From Trichosporon coremiiforme (taxonomy: Eukaryota > Basidiomycota > Tremellomycetes > Trichosporonales > Trichosporonaceae): 64,000 bases of DNA. Below the pieces are notes generated by a model that was given only the letters and a program-made list of their open reading frames with translations, searched no databases and had not been told where the DNA came from. The stretch covers positions 372,001 through 436,000 of the forward strand of contig BCJJ01000024.1 in NCBI GenBank assembly GCA_039545355.1, given 5' to 3'. This document shows positions 34,101-46,505 of the stretch, one piece after another. The stretch's first letter is position 1. Every line of letters begins with the position of its first letter. The position numbers and the translations under genes were made by a program.

Positions 34101-37100
34101 AGTTGTGAGCGACTGACTAGGGGTGATGTGCGCCGTTCCCCCCTGGGGAGATGATGACCCTTGGCACCGCAGTACTGTGATCTGTCGACTTGCGATCGAG
34201 CTAGAATATTGGATCCGACGGGCCGGTCAGAAAGTGGAGAGGAAGAAGAGAGGCCCTCCAACCCCTCATGCTTTGACGCCGTTTACAATTTCACTCTTAA
34301 TTGAGTTTGGCCATGCCCGAGTAACCCGAGTTATACGTGTTGCAAGATGCAGCACGGTACCGGAAGGTACATGTGGATGGGGGAGTACATCATCCACTGG
34401 CTCGTCAAGCCTTGCTGGTCCCAGCAGAGGTCGTAGGTACAGGCACTGAGGAAAGGGCAGGGAAGGGAAGCCCCGTTTCAGCCTTAAGCGCTGATGATTC
34501 TGGTGCTCGAGTTTCCGTGTACGCCGCTGCCGCCGTGTATGGGTGCCTCGCGGGCTAAGAACTCTAATGCTTGTGCTGGCATAGCAGTGCAAGAAGCGCA
34601 AGCGGCGGCGCTCGGCATCTTCTCAGAGACCGTTGCCGCCGAATTTTGTCTTGTCAGCGGCTCAGCAGACCCACTCCATCGAGCTCCTTGCTCGATACCG
34701 TCCGCAGAAATCCCTCTAGGAGTCTCGGTCGCGGTGAAGAAAGCGATGCACGACGGGCTGAGACCAAGCCTAATGGAGCGGGGCAGGGTGAGGCGGTACA
34801 CTGCATGCGTACCTCTCTCATGAACTGGCACTAAACGCTGCTCCTCTCGCCGACCGACGCACACACGACGGCGCTGTGGCTTTCCATTGCTCAAGCAGCG
34901 CCTGGTGTACGCATCTACGGATTCAACTGGTTCCAGTTGCGAGAACCAGTTTCTACCGAACGCGTCGACGTTGGGTGCGTGAGGGTGTCACCTCAGTCTG
35001 ACTGACAAGGATGCTTCGCTGAGCACGTACGCGTCTCCTGCCAACTTACTCGGGGCTACGTCTGCTGTCGGCCTTGTTCTAGCCCATGCACACTAACCGT
35101 CTGTTCGCTTTTAATGAAAAGAAACCCACGCCGAAACTCTCGATTAAGGTTTGTTGTTGCAAGGAACACTCCCTCAAAGATCCCAGTAATCAGGATCGGT
35201 ACTTCTCGCATACCAGGTCCTCGTATTTGCGGGCTCCATCCATGGCCTATCCGCCTGAGGGATAAAGACAGCGCACCTGCGCTCTTGAGATTGTTGAGTT
35301 TCCAGAGTTACCGCTCAAGCCACACCCAGAGCTGTAACAAACAAACCGGCGTCCCATATGCCTACCCGAATGTATTGATCCGCCCATTCAGCCTGAGAGT
35401 ATAACTTCGAGCGCCAGGAACCCTTCCCCAATGTCGTCCTGGTTGGCTGCAGTTCAACGTATGAAACATGGCTCATCAACAGACCCACTACAGAGAACAG
35501 CCAACTGACGAGAACCCCACTGTTTGAAAGCGCGCGCCACGCTGCACCACTCAGTCCCCTGTCGCGATCTGGCTCAGCGAGTCGAGCAAGGCCATTGTGG
35601 CTCAGGCGGGAGTTAGAGGTGGCAAGGCGCTTCGTCCCGTAAAATGGAATTAAGCTTCAAATCTGCAGTTGTGTCAGGTTGAGCAAGTCTGCGCTTCAGC
35701 ATGGTAAGTACGGCCAGAAAGCCGGAGGAGTACGTCACTTCGACATATTAAAGTGAAATTTCTTTTTCTGGGTATGGTTTCCAGATGCGTCCAGGCATTC
35801 TCATGAATGTGGTCATAAACACGTAAAATCCCACGTAAACAGACGCGATAATGGCATAAACCCGTGGTGCCTTCTCTCTCGCGGCTTGATCCGCGACCTG
35901 CATTGACCAATAGCAGAAGGAAGAAGTATCGTCCCGACATGCTATGTAAGTCCAGTCAAGGGCCGGCGCGATATCCCCTCCGTCTTTCCGCTTTACCGTG
36001 TCCGTCCTGAACCGCGCCGCGCGTCGGATGCGACCCCGCCCGCGCGTAGCAAGGAGTGAATGATGGGAGAGACATGTAGGCGGGGCTCTCGTGTCGTCTT
36101 TGAGTACCAGCACAAGACTCCGAACCTTGTCTGACTCAGGGCAGAATAAAGTTACTGGTATCCCATCAGACGAAGCTGAGGAGCCAGGCAGCCAGGCAGG
36201 TAGGCAGGCAGGCTGTGAAGGTGCCGCGGCTCCAAGTCCTCCCATATACAGGTTCCACTGGAATGGTAAGGTGCAGCCGTTCTCAGAGATCGTGAAGCAA
36301 ATGACGTTTGGATATGCATGCCCTTCCCTAGTCCCTGTCCTTCTGACCGTGACGCCGTTCCTTGACGTTTCCCTCACCATCAGGCACATTACGACCTCTC
36401 GGGCCGTGTGAGCCGTATGTGGGCCGTGCAACCGCTAAGGGTCAGCTAACTGCACTCTCACGACCTCGAGGTTCGGCTTTTTCTTTGACCCTTGGTAGTT
36501 CCTGCGCTTCGCTTCGTCGTCGTAGGATGGCAGGTTGCCGGACACTTAGAATCTCCCCGCCGCCTACTTACGGCTCAAAGCTGCGGAGGCAAGGTTCATC
36601 TCATCACCCAAAGTAAAGCGGCCTGATGGCCGTCGCTTATAATGCCGATACGCAAAGAGGTAATGCTGGGCATGCACGATACCACCATGTCCCCGCCCTA
36701 GTACTAGTCCTGGCTGCAAGTTCCGCTGCCATTAAGGACCATGAGTTATGTTATGTGTTTGCTGCAGCATCCTGCTGAGCTCGACCCGCGACCCCGACGT
36801 CTCCCTTGAAGATGGATGATGGGATTTGTCCAGACCATCCCCACTTTGGTCGCTCGGAGTGCGGCGCAACTCCCCCCCCCCCCCTTTCTCGGCTTAGCCC
36901 ATCGCACACGCGGCGTCTGACGTTCTTGCCATCTCCCATGACCCTACCGGCAAGTGCCAGTCTGGACGGGGTTTCCGGTGCACACGGCGGATCATCCTCC
37001 CTCAGGAGTACGTCGGAGGGCTCAAGCCACATCGTCTCAGCAAACTGCCTCGTCACGGGTTGTGAGGACTGACCAACCCTCCCCCAGCAGCGCTTCCCAT

Positions 37101-40100
37101 GCATTCGCATCAGCCTTTCCGGCGTCCCACCTCGAACCCAACATTCAGCGGGAAGCGTCGTGCACCGCTGGCGCAACCTATCGCAACCTATCGCCACCGT
37201 GGTCGCCACCCACTCTTGCCACGGTAGAGTTTATGCCAGAATTGTAGCAAATATGCTGGAACGAGCCGGGCAGGGCCCACGGCCCACTCTCAGCGATGCC
37301 CCGAGATACTGGAAAGAGTAAGCCCGTAGACTCGGACAGATCTGGTAGTTTTTCTGGGTGCGCAGCTGGTCCAATCTACAGCACATCGTCAACGTAACCA
37401 GGCCGTAAGGACATCAGAAAGCAGCTAAGGGCGGTGACAAGGGTCCGGATGCCCAGCGCGCAGCGGCTGTATACCAACGTACTGGCCCCGATCCCTCAAC
37501 GTCAGCGTAAGATGGTGGACTGCGCTGCGATTGCAACCGAAGTCATGTTCCGGCTTCCACGTCCTGAAGCTCCCGGTGGACCGGCCATGATGATCTATCG
37601 GAACGCACGTATGCTCCATCAACCCTCGACTGCGCCATTGCTATCCGGGATCGAACGACAAAGGAGGTGAGGGTAAACCGGAGTAGTACCGAAATCATGC
37701 AAAGACGCCTGTTCTAAAACAGGTGTGCGCACTTGCGGCAGCTAGAGTACGCACGCGTACGTTGACTAACATAACGCGGAGATTCTCGTGAGGCGACCGC
37801 CATCCAGGCGAGTTCTTCCTCAGGGATCGCGTATGGGTCGCGGGTGTTTGCTGAGCTCAATGAACATTTCAAGGCCCATCACGGTGAGACGCTTAGGTCT
37901 CGAAAGACGAGAAGGTCCAAGAGTCCATCGCAAGGTCCCAACAAGGCACCTCATTCAAAATAAGCTCAACGTAACCGCCCTTGTTCCCTGCATTCAATCC
38001 CTTCCGGGCTTCTGGGCTTCCGGCCTCCCGGCCCTTCGGCCCTCCGAGCGGGCGTGGATACGTTCAATCGTGCAGCCGAAACCAGGCTGGCTTGCAGGGT
38101 GCAGGGCGGGCCAATGTTCCCAGACATCCAGGTGATCTGCTCGTTCTCCTCCCCATGGTCTACACATCCTATGACCTGCACGCCTTCACCCCCATGCTGC
38201 ACCCGCTGTGATCCCTCCTCCCTCTTCGCCTGCGCTCAGTTTGGGCCAATTCAGAATTGACTCCGCTTCAGATCCCATCCCACTCACCCCAGTGATCCTG
38301 GCCGGAGTCTGAAGCTTGCAGACGTCAAACCCACTTGACACGGAGTTACAGGCTGGGAGGGCCGTTTCGTGACTCGCAGACGAGTAGTTAGGATGGGAGG
38401 ACCTGAAGAGGGTAACGATCCTCAGTATTTACAAATGATTGGCCACACTCTTCTAAGATCACTAGCGCTCCTCGATGAATTCACCTCTTCATGACAGGAA
38501 CAGGCTTGCGCGCACTGCCCTTGTGTCGAGTAGCTCGCGTAACTGGGGAGTGCAGCAGAGGGCAGCTCGCAGGGGCTCAGACGCGGTTACCTGGCATAGC
38601 ACGCCTTCTCCAACAAGTCTGTCACCTGTATGCGGTACGACACAATCAGCACTGAGCCTCCAGCATGTTAAACTCAGCTCAAACTCGCCCGCCTCACAGG
38701 GTCCGGCGGTCCAACGCCGGCGCCGGCGCGGCACAGCCCAACGGCCTATCGTTAAAGCGGCACAGCGATCCAGTGACGGAACATCTGCATCAGCTGTCAG
38801 AACCGGTCCATCAGACGCAATGCCACGGTGCTAACTGACAGGCGGGGCAGGGAGTTCAGGCAGGCAGGTGAGGCAGCCAACGCGGTCAACGCGGCCAGCG
38901 CGGCCATCACAGGACGGCATCTGCACTTGGGTTAGAACGAAGGCGGCTGCTAGTGTTCGGTACCGTTTTTGGAGGTCGTATCCTCAACTAAGATTTTACC
39001 TTTCGGACCACAGGGATCATCCCATAACCCATTTACCTGATGACCCCACCATCCAGGAGCGGCCCAGGATCCACCCAGGATCCCAAGAGAGGGAGCCGTT
39101 GGAGATCAGGACAGCGCACCTGGTCTCCCGGGCGCCTCAGGCGTTGCCCAGGCTCGCCCACGGCTGCTCATCACTTGCCCTGCACCCAACTCCATACCCT
39201 AAAACCGCACGCCTGGCTATACCAACGAGATTGTCCTGGAGCGGCAAGAGGTTCGCAGGGCTGGTCTGCAGCCTGCAGGAAGTGAGAAAAGAACGTAATG
39301 CAGCGACGCCGCAGCGTCATCCATGACTTGCTCGCCATGAACCGAAGGGGATGTGTCGAAAACGGGTTCCTGATGTAATGAGTGTACTGCCTGGGTGGGG
39401 CTGGGGAACTTGCAAAGAGCTCTCTTGACGCTGATGATGACTCGGGCGGCCGCGGGTTGCAAGCGGCCAAGCTAACTGCCCAAGCCTTGAGCCTCTCTCC
39501 CCTCCAAGTGGACGGTGTCATGCTGTGGAGTAGACGAGTAGCCGGCCGGGTAGCATGACGCGATGGGGGTATGAGGGAACGGCGGGCACGAAGAGGCGAG
39601 GTACACCAGGGCATGGGCGGGCTGGCCACGCTGGGACGAGGGACATGGGTGGCCATGGGTATGGGGGATTGCATCGATCGAAAGCATGATTCAAGTTTAG
39701 TTACATGGAGGAGGCTTTAGCCTACCAGCCTTTGCGCCGAAGACATATGCTCCGCGATCCTAATCTGGGGACCGCAGATGAGCTCCAGGACTCCTAGCGC
39801 TCCTGGAGTCCTGATCTCCTGATCTCCCTGAGCCTGAGCTGAGCCTGAATGATCCTTGCTCTGCCTGATCCTTGCTCCTGCACCTGCGATCCTGTTCCTT
39901 GCATCGTATCTGTGCCTGCATCCGCCCGTGTTGCACTCTCCTCTCGTACCCTCCCTCTCTACCCAACCCGTTCCTTGTTTCTGGCCGCGCCTGCCGCGCA
40001 CCTCCCCTAGTCCTCGGCACCCTCTCCGTGCACCCTCTCTCACATCTCCAGGCTCCAGCACAAAGTCCCCCATGCTGCCACATATCCCAGTGCTGAGTGA

Positions 40101-40497
40101 CCACGAACGCACGTCAGACACCTCAGGTACCGTAGACGGCAGACCCAGCTGCTTCTCTTGGGGACCTGGGCTACCTGGGCTGCCTTGCCCGAGCACTAGT
40201 TAGCACCAAACCCAACCGTTCAGGACCAGGACCACAGTGCCAGGATCTCCAGGGTATGGGCTCTGTGTCTACGGCTCTTAGCTCTTTAAGCTCTACGGCC
40301 CAGCGGCCCAGCGGCATAACGACCGAGCAACGCGAGGCCGTATGTCACAAGTCGTCGCAAGCTTCTGAGCCAGTATGCCTAAGCCGTCTGGTTTCTGCCC
40401 AGCGGCCCTCGCCCTCCCTGCTCAGCTGCAGGGCACAGGTCCATGTCAGGACACTGATAGGTTACGGACACTTGGTGCGCGCACCCAATGATTACAT

Positions 40498-42611
40498 GTT
40501 AGCGCACTTTATTGCAGTTCTGCCGCCACCGATCCGAACCTCTACGATCACGGCCACAGAACCAGCCCCGCCAGCACCAGCCCGGCAGCGAGAGCAAGGC
40601 GTGCACACAGAACCGCGATCCACAATCCTCGATCCTTGATCCTTGAACTTGAACTCCTACCTGTCCGTCAATAACTTGCGCCTCAGAGCTCAAACGTGAG
40701 CCTTGAGTTCGAGACGTCGAGTTCTACGGCGCAGTCAGACACCTATCACACCTCTTGCACCCTCACATACCCCTCGATCTTGCCGACAACGATCAGCCCG
40801 ACTTCTAGCTCTAGCTTGAGATCCACACACGGAACGAGGGTACGCGCACACACCCATCTCCCACTTCTCCACGACCTCACCCACTTCCCGACATATTCCC
40901 ATCTCCACCCCCCCTCGTCACCTCCCCATATCCTCTTCGAACCTCCTCGGCTGACTTCTACAGGGGACAGCCCACGAGGCGACTCGACACCGACTAAAGC
41001 TCCACACCGGACCGGCACGCCGCCCGTGCTCCTGTTCGACCCCCGATCTGGCTCTACTTCTAGACTCGTTCTAGGTTCAGGCCGTGAAGGCTCCATCTTC
41101 CCCGACCGAACGATTTATACCACTAGTAGAAAGTGTTCTACGTTATCCCCACCACTTCAGCGCATATCGTTATATCGTTATCGTAATCCCTCGTCAACCC
41201 CATCAAGCAATCCAGCGTACCGTGCATCAGCCGGTGCGTGCCGACCGCCGCCACCACCGCCGCCTGAATTCCGTGTGCAACCCTCGTTCATCGAAGGTGC
41301 TCGTTTGCCGTTGCACATACATCCAGTGTCTCGCGACGGCAAGCCGACGTATTCGCAGCGCCACCAGCCTGACTCTGCCGCACAAGCATCGACATTGGCG
41401 TTTGACCCGCAAGCATCGAGCACTGTGCGTCCGAGCCCCTGTATGCGTTAGACGAGAGCATTCGCGCGATTAGGGTTTTTGCTTTGCTTGGTCCTTGGTT
41501 CTTTGCTTTGGGATTGCCTTGCATTTACCTTCCTGACCTTTGCCACAGGCCAGGTCGGACATAGACTCAACGAACTTTGGTCCCTACGGTGCACGTCCAT
41601 TGATCGTTGGTGCATCCGTCGACAGGCGAATGTCGAGTGAGCGTGCGTGCGTGACGTCTGCTTCCTGGGCCCCTTTTCGCTCGCTTGCATAGCTAGCTCC
41701 TAGCTCCTCGACCCACTCGATCATTACCTTTTCACCATTCAACGCGCCGATACGCTAATACGCGAGAGAGACTCCACCCCGACCCGACGACTTAATGTCC
41801 GACACGCCTGCGCGACTTGTCCATCCCCTTGACCACTTGATGTACACGTCCCCTACCCATTCTGCAACCCCATTCACTATCGCATTCCAACGTTGACGCC
41901 ACTCGGAAGCCCGGATTTGTGTCTCGTCCGCCCTTGCGTTCGAACGTCATACCTCGACCCCTCCCCGCCCGGTGACATTCGGCCAGCTGGTAACGCATCG
42001 CGTAATCTCAGAGGAGATTCTCAGGAGCGCAGAGGAATCCAGGAGCAACACACCTCGGGTTGCACAAGGAAGACATTGTGAGCACGGAACGCATACCCCT
42101 TAGACGCACGAGCACCATCGATCCATTGCACCCGCATTGATCTACCTTGGGGTTGGTTAAGCAAAGGTCGCAGCCGCTTCGCATTGCTCTGCTTGATCCG
42201 ATCTTGATCGCAGCGCGGCGCATCCCAAGCGAATCGTGACTGAACCTTGGTTCCTTCACCTGAGCGATCCGCCGCATATCGCATCGAGTGAGAGCGATCC
42301 ACCCTGTGCTTATTGATCTCTTCGACGCCTCAAACACCCTCCTCAATTGCGCGCGAATTCCGCTGCCGATCCCCCGTAGCCCCCGTCCTAACATCGTCAC
42401 AGACATCTCCGCTCCATCATCTCATCTCTCCATTCATCCTCAAGCCACCGTCGCTCTCCCGGACGCCCCCTCCCCGCCGCCCCGCCCCGCCTCGCCCCGC
42501 CGAGCGTGACCCTCTCACCCCTTTGCACAACCCCCTTCACTCTCCGACACCATCCCTTCTATCGCCGTCAGCCCGGCCCTGGCTCCGACGGCTGACCTGA
42601 CATCAGCTGTC
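40498..42611 (+). promoter_or_regulatory. CT-rich, ATG-poor upstream region / 5' leader of the velvet gene
   Basis: Two long ATG-free blocks on the + strand (about 40498-41442 and 41842-42611) flank a 400-bp part with a few ATGs: a minimal ATG-CGT-TAG at 41443, a 20-codon frame at 41630 and short frames from 41794. A frame is open from 40696 to 41451 but has no ATG, so it is not a conventional gene. CTGACCTTTGCCACAG at about 41533-41548 looks like an intron end, so a 5'-UTR intron is possible. Confidence 0.5.
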
Positions 42612-44784
42612 ATGGGCTCCGGCGGAAAGCCCGCAAGGGCATCGGGCTCCAAATCCACCCAGCCTTCGCCGTCGTCCGCCACTGCCGGACCAGGGCCCTC
42701 AACTCTCGCAGCCAGCAATGAGGGCTCGCCAACCCCGGCAGCGTCTTCCTCTAAATCGCGTACGCGTACGACACGACGTAAGACAGATCTTGCCAACAAG
42801 AACCCCGGTGCCTCGACTCCCCCGGTTAAGCAGCTCGACGAGGACGACGCTCAGGAGGAAGACGAGGAAACGCGTAAACGCCGCGAGGCACGCCGGGCAG
42901 AGCTCTCGAGGTAAGTGCACGATCACATCGGGGTCCAACGGCATAGCATCCATTGTTCTGGTTTACGCTTGTCGCTCTTCGTTTCTCAGGCTCGCCCGCG
43001 TCGTAGTGTACTGACATGCGTACTTGCAGTCTCGCGCTCCTCGTCGTCCAGCAACCTGAACGTGCCCGTCTATGCTCGTTCAAAGAGGAAAACGAAACCA
43101 GTACGTCATCTTGCCCCGCTTCGGTTTCTCCACACCGGTCATGTATACTAAGGTCGCAGACGATCGACGCCCGGTCGACCCCCCGCCTGTCATCGAACTC
43201 ACCTCGGACGGCGATTTTCCGTGAGCACAGCCGCAGCAAGCAGCACACCAGAGCCTGCGACAGGCGCTGACTCCAGTAACAGCAACCTCCTCGATTCGAC
43301 GTCCTTCTTCATCCGCGCTTCCCTCGTTGCCGCGGAGCAGAGTCCCGACCCCAAGACCGGCGAGAATGTTTACCCGACTGTCAAAACACCAACGGGCGCG
43401 AACGCAACTGCCGGCGAGGTGATCCAGACGCCCGAGCGGCTACGCCATCTGGACGGCAAGCCGGGGGCGCTGTGTATCTTTGCCAAGCTGTCGGTTCGCC
43501 TGCCCGGTGTGTTCCGCCTAAAGTTTACGCTGTACGAGACCGCCCAGTGAGTCTTCCCTGCCTGCATCCACCCACTGCAGTGTGCATCCAGAACTGACGA
43601 CATGCAGGGATGGTATCATCGAGATCACGCATACGATCTCTGAGCTGTTTGAGGTGTTTTCTCCGAAGCTGTTCAAGGGCATGCACGAGTCGACTGCTCT
43701 CACCCGACATCTGGCAACGCAGGGTTTGAAAGTCAAGCTGCGCACCGAAGCGTCGGGTCACAAGGGCTCGAACCGGCGGCGTGCAGCGCGACAGCAGCAA
43801 GAACAACGTACTGCGAGCCCCAGCTTGCGTACGACGCCACTGCAACAAGCTCCACCTCCACACCTACGTTACGCCGTCTCGCTGCCTCCGTCAATCGGCC
43901 CGTCGTCTGCGCCCCCGTATCCGCCGCCACAGGGGCGATCGCTGATCTGGCCCGGAAGGCCGGGGCCCTACGACTACGACGCGCGGGAGTACGAGCACAT
44001 CCGCAAGATGCGGCGCACGAGCCACGAGGGTCGCGGCGAGCCCCGAGATCCACGAGAGCGTGACCCGCGAGACCCACGAGACCCGCGCGATATGAGAGAC
44101 CCCCGGGACTACCGGCACCGCGAGCGCGACGACGGCATGTTTGCATTGACGGACATCAGTTCGCGGCTAGACTTCAGCTTGTCTTCGCCATCGTCCGACC
44201 TGTCCGCGTTCTCGCTATCTCACTCGGGACGCCCAGTGACAGCGCCAGGGATGTATCGGCGGGAATGGGAGCCTCGGCGTGAGTTCGCTCCCGGCGACGA
44301 CGGCTTCCCTCCCATGCCTGGACCGGCCCACGGCGGCCCGCCTCACTCGAGCGGCGGCCCTCCCCCGCACGGACACTATGCGCACCCGCCTCCGCCGCCA
44401 GCGTCGCATTCTGGCAGACCGCTGTCTAGCCATGGCCGCCCTCTGTCGGGCCATGGTCGTCCTCCATCGAGCCACGGCCGCCCCGCCCCTCCGCCGCCGC
44501 CGGCCGACTTTGCGCTGCCCAGGCTCCCCCGCATCGTGCCCGACCACCACGACCCCTATGACCACCACCACCACCGCCCGCATTCACCCCATGCTCCGCA
44601 CGCCCACGCTCCGCACGCACACATGCCCCCCACGCCTCACGCTCATACCCACTCTCACCATACCCACCCCCACCACCCGCACGCGCACGGTATGGTGTCC
44701 AGCCCGCCTCCGACTCTCCCGCCGATCCGCCCGCGCTCGCCGTACAGGCCGTACGAGTATGACCGCGACCCGCGGTCTATCTGA
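42612..44784 (+). CDS. Velvet-domain transcriptional regulator (VosA/VelB/VelC family)
   Basis: Exons 42612-42910, 43030-43100, 43160-43220, 43277-43546 and 43608-44784 give 625 residues. The velvet domain (about 100-275) contains VVQQPERARLCSF, the NDRRPVDPPPVIEL block assembled across the second intron, SFFIRASL, LCIFAKLSVRLPGVFRLKF and a C-terminal half through the SELFEVFSPKLFKGM region. Velvet proteins are fungal DNA-binding, NF-kappaB-like factors that form dimers and couple development, sporulation and secondary metabolism. The N terminus is Ser/Pro-rich. The C-terminal half is low complexity: RDPRDPRDMRD-type repeats, four HGRP-type repeats (about residues 505-535) and an extreme His/Pro-rich tail. 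A short gap between the DPPP block and the SFF block corresponds to the spliced-out third intron. Which velvet subgroup this is cannot be settled by eye. Confidence 0.9.
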
Positions 44785-45123
44785 GCCCATTGCGAGCGGC
44801 GCGAACGATGTCAACGAGGTCGAGGTCATGAACTCTGACGCATACTGGACGCCACGGACGCCGTAAAAGACCAGTAATGTCTGGACGATCAGGATATTTG
44901 TTTCTACTTTTTTACTTCGCTCTTCCCTGCTTGCTTCACCATCTACCCTCTTTGTCACTCTTCTTTCTCTCTGTTGCCCGTGCGGGCCATAGCAGCCCCG
45001 CACCCGCCTCTAGTTCTTGCTACCCGATTGCCTAGAACGCGCCATAACGAGCAGGAATCCCTGTACCTGTAATGCATTGATGATGACCGTGGCTTTATTC
45101 CCTTTTGCCCCTATAACACCCGT
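44785..45123. other. Convergent intergenic region
   Basis: 339 bp between the stops of the velvet gene (+) and the GNAT gene (-). T-rich stretches at 44895-44970 fit 3' end formation. No gene is seen. Confidence 0.6.
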
Positions 45124-46505
45124 TTACTCATTCTTCTTCTCGTCCGCCGTCGAGGCCGTCTCCTTCTGCTGCGGCTGCCCCTCGCGGAAGAGGAACTCGC
45201 GCCTCTTGACCCAGTCCTGCTTCAGGATGCCCATCCAGCGTCCCTCCCACTTGCCGATGCCGTACACATCGGCCTTGCGCCAGGTAGCATCCGGCGTCTT
45301 GATGACCTTGAACCCGGTCTTGTCCCAGACCTCCTCCCCACCGCGCGTGAAGGGGTTGGTGAGCAGGATGACGCGCAGCACGCCCGTGGAGCCAGAGGAC
45401 GTGCCGTCGGCGGAAATACCGAAGGCGTGGTCGAGCGCGGCCGCGATCAGCTCCGTGCCCACCCCGTTGTGCCGGTACTGCAAGTCGCAGGTGAGGTGGC
45501 GAATCTCGGCGTCCGTGCTGCCCGTCTTGCCCTCACCCTTGCGCTGCTTCAGGTCGCCGGACTTGCCCTTGCCCTTCGTCGCGGTCGTGGAGGCAGAGGA
45601 GCTGTCGGAAGGCTTCGCACCACGCGATCCCTCAGTGCCGTCGCCAAGCACGCTGTCGAGCCTCTCGCCCGGATGCTTGGCATCGAGGCAGATGACGCCG
45701 ATGGCCTGGCCGGCATGCTCGAAGAGGAGACACTTGCTCCTTCCGCCCTGGTAGTACTGCCCGGGGTCACGGATATCGGGCGAGCCGACGATACGCCTCA
45801 GGATGGGGAGGAAGGATCCGCGGTGCTTCCATTCCACCCAGCCCATGATGGAGATGAGCACGAGACAGGGGCCGATCAGGGGCGAGATGAGCGAGAGGTT
45901 GTCGCCTGGCTTGGGGGTGTAGCCGGCTAGATAGTCGAGGAGACCACCCACGAGGAGAACGGTCAGGATCGTGGAGGGCTTGAAGAGGACTGGAGGTTAG
46001 CTCGGACTGGCGATCATCGTAGCTGGCGGGGCGGGTTGGGGCGGGTTGGGGGTTCCTCGTCTTCAGTCTCGGTGCAGTCTCGAGTGGAGCTCTCGTTGCA
46101 GGCTCGACGGATCGACGCGAGTGCCTGCGCCCCTGTGTTCGCAATCTGCGACCAGGCTAAGGAGCTGAGGAGTCGCAGCACGCCGACAGGTCCGGCGCTA
46201 GTGTCGCACAGCGGGCTCCCACACTCCCTCCACGACCTCGCCGCCCCTGCTTTCCCACCCCCCGGAGTCCAGCGGCTCCAACATGCAACATCGTCCATAT
46301 TCCCTCACTCCCTCGTCTCGCTTGGCTCGACTCGGTCACGGCACTCACCCCAGTTATTGGCCTGCGCCTGCGCCTCCATGATGCTCTGGCCGATGAGCTG
46401 CTCGACCGTGTCCCTGTCCTTGGGCTCGTAGGCGCGGACAAAGTCCTTCTCGCCCGGATCGACGCGGGGCGTCGGCGTGTGTTCGAAAGAGGCGAATTCG
46501 GCCAT
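45124..46505 (-). CDS. Two-TM membrane protein with GNAT acetyltransferase-like domain
   Basis: Exons 46505-46349 and 45989-45124 give 340 residues. Two hydrophobic segments (about 56-73 and 82-104) are followed by a GNAT-like region: a beta-strand AIGVICLD, a long Lys/Ser/Gly insert (about residues 170-205), then EIRHLTCDLQYRHNGVGTELI, where RHNGVG fits the acetyl-CoA pyrophosphate-binding motif, and late strands VLRVILLTN and GFKVIKTP. The N terminus carries VRAYEPKDRDTVEQLI, typical of the first strand and helix of GNAT proteins, so the membrane hairpin is inserted inside the fold. This arrangement recalls membrane-bound NAT8/Pho86-like proteins, but I cannot name an orthologue. Substrate unknown. 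The intron is long (359 nt). Confidence 0.7.

Larger units (their letters stand above)
26197..40497. other. 14-kb gene desert
   Basis: Between the KIN1 stop and the CT-rich leader of the velvet gene I find no frame with neighbour-like codon bias, recognisable domain or splice pattern on either strand. The longest frames (for example 35748-36431 on -, 29195-29815 on -) look random. No LTR, reverse transcriptase or transposase motif is visible. Structures seen: CCAACTTAACC twice near 26255-26281, a three-unit diverged repeat (27126-27387), a 16-bp inverted repeat (27767-27821), a 16-bp palindrome (28161-28176), C13 (36872-36884), and short direct repeats at 29407-29431, 31018-31045 and 36180-36215. 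Possible roles are listed under findings. Confidence 0.7.

Noticed and set aside
35748..36431. 227-codon frame on - with a hydrophobic C-terminal part in the gene desert
   Set aside because: The hydrophobic stretch is suggestive of a membrane segment, but the rest looks random and has no family resemblance.
36872..36884. C13 homopolymer (and C12 at 22283-22294)
   Set aside because: Such runs occur commonly in GC-rich fungal intergenic DNA and are prone to sequencing error; no function is inferred.
37590..37680. GTTCGATCC on - near 37,620 as a tRNA B box
   Set aside because: No matching A box, anticodon arm or acceptor stem lies at the proper distance.
26197..40497. Retrotransposon or DNA transposon in the desert
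   Set aside because: No reverse transcriptase, integrase, transposase or long terminal repeat could be recognised by eye; a database search could still find decayed fragments.
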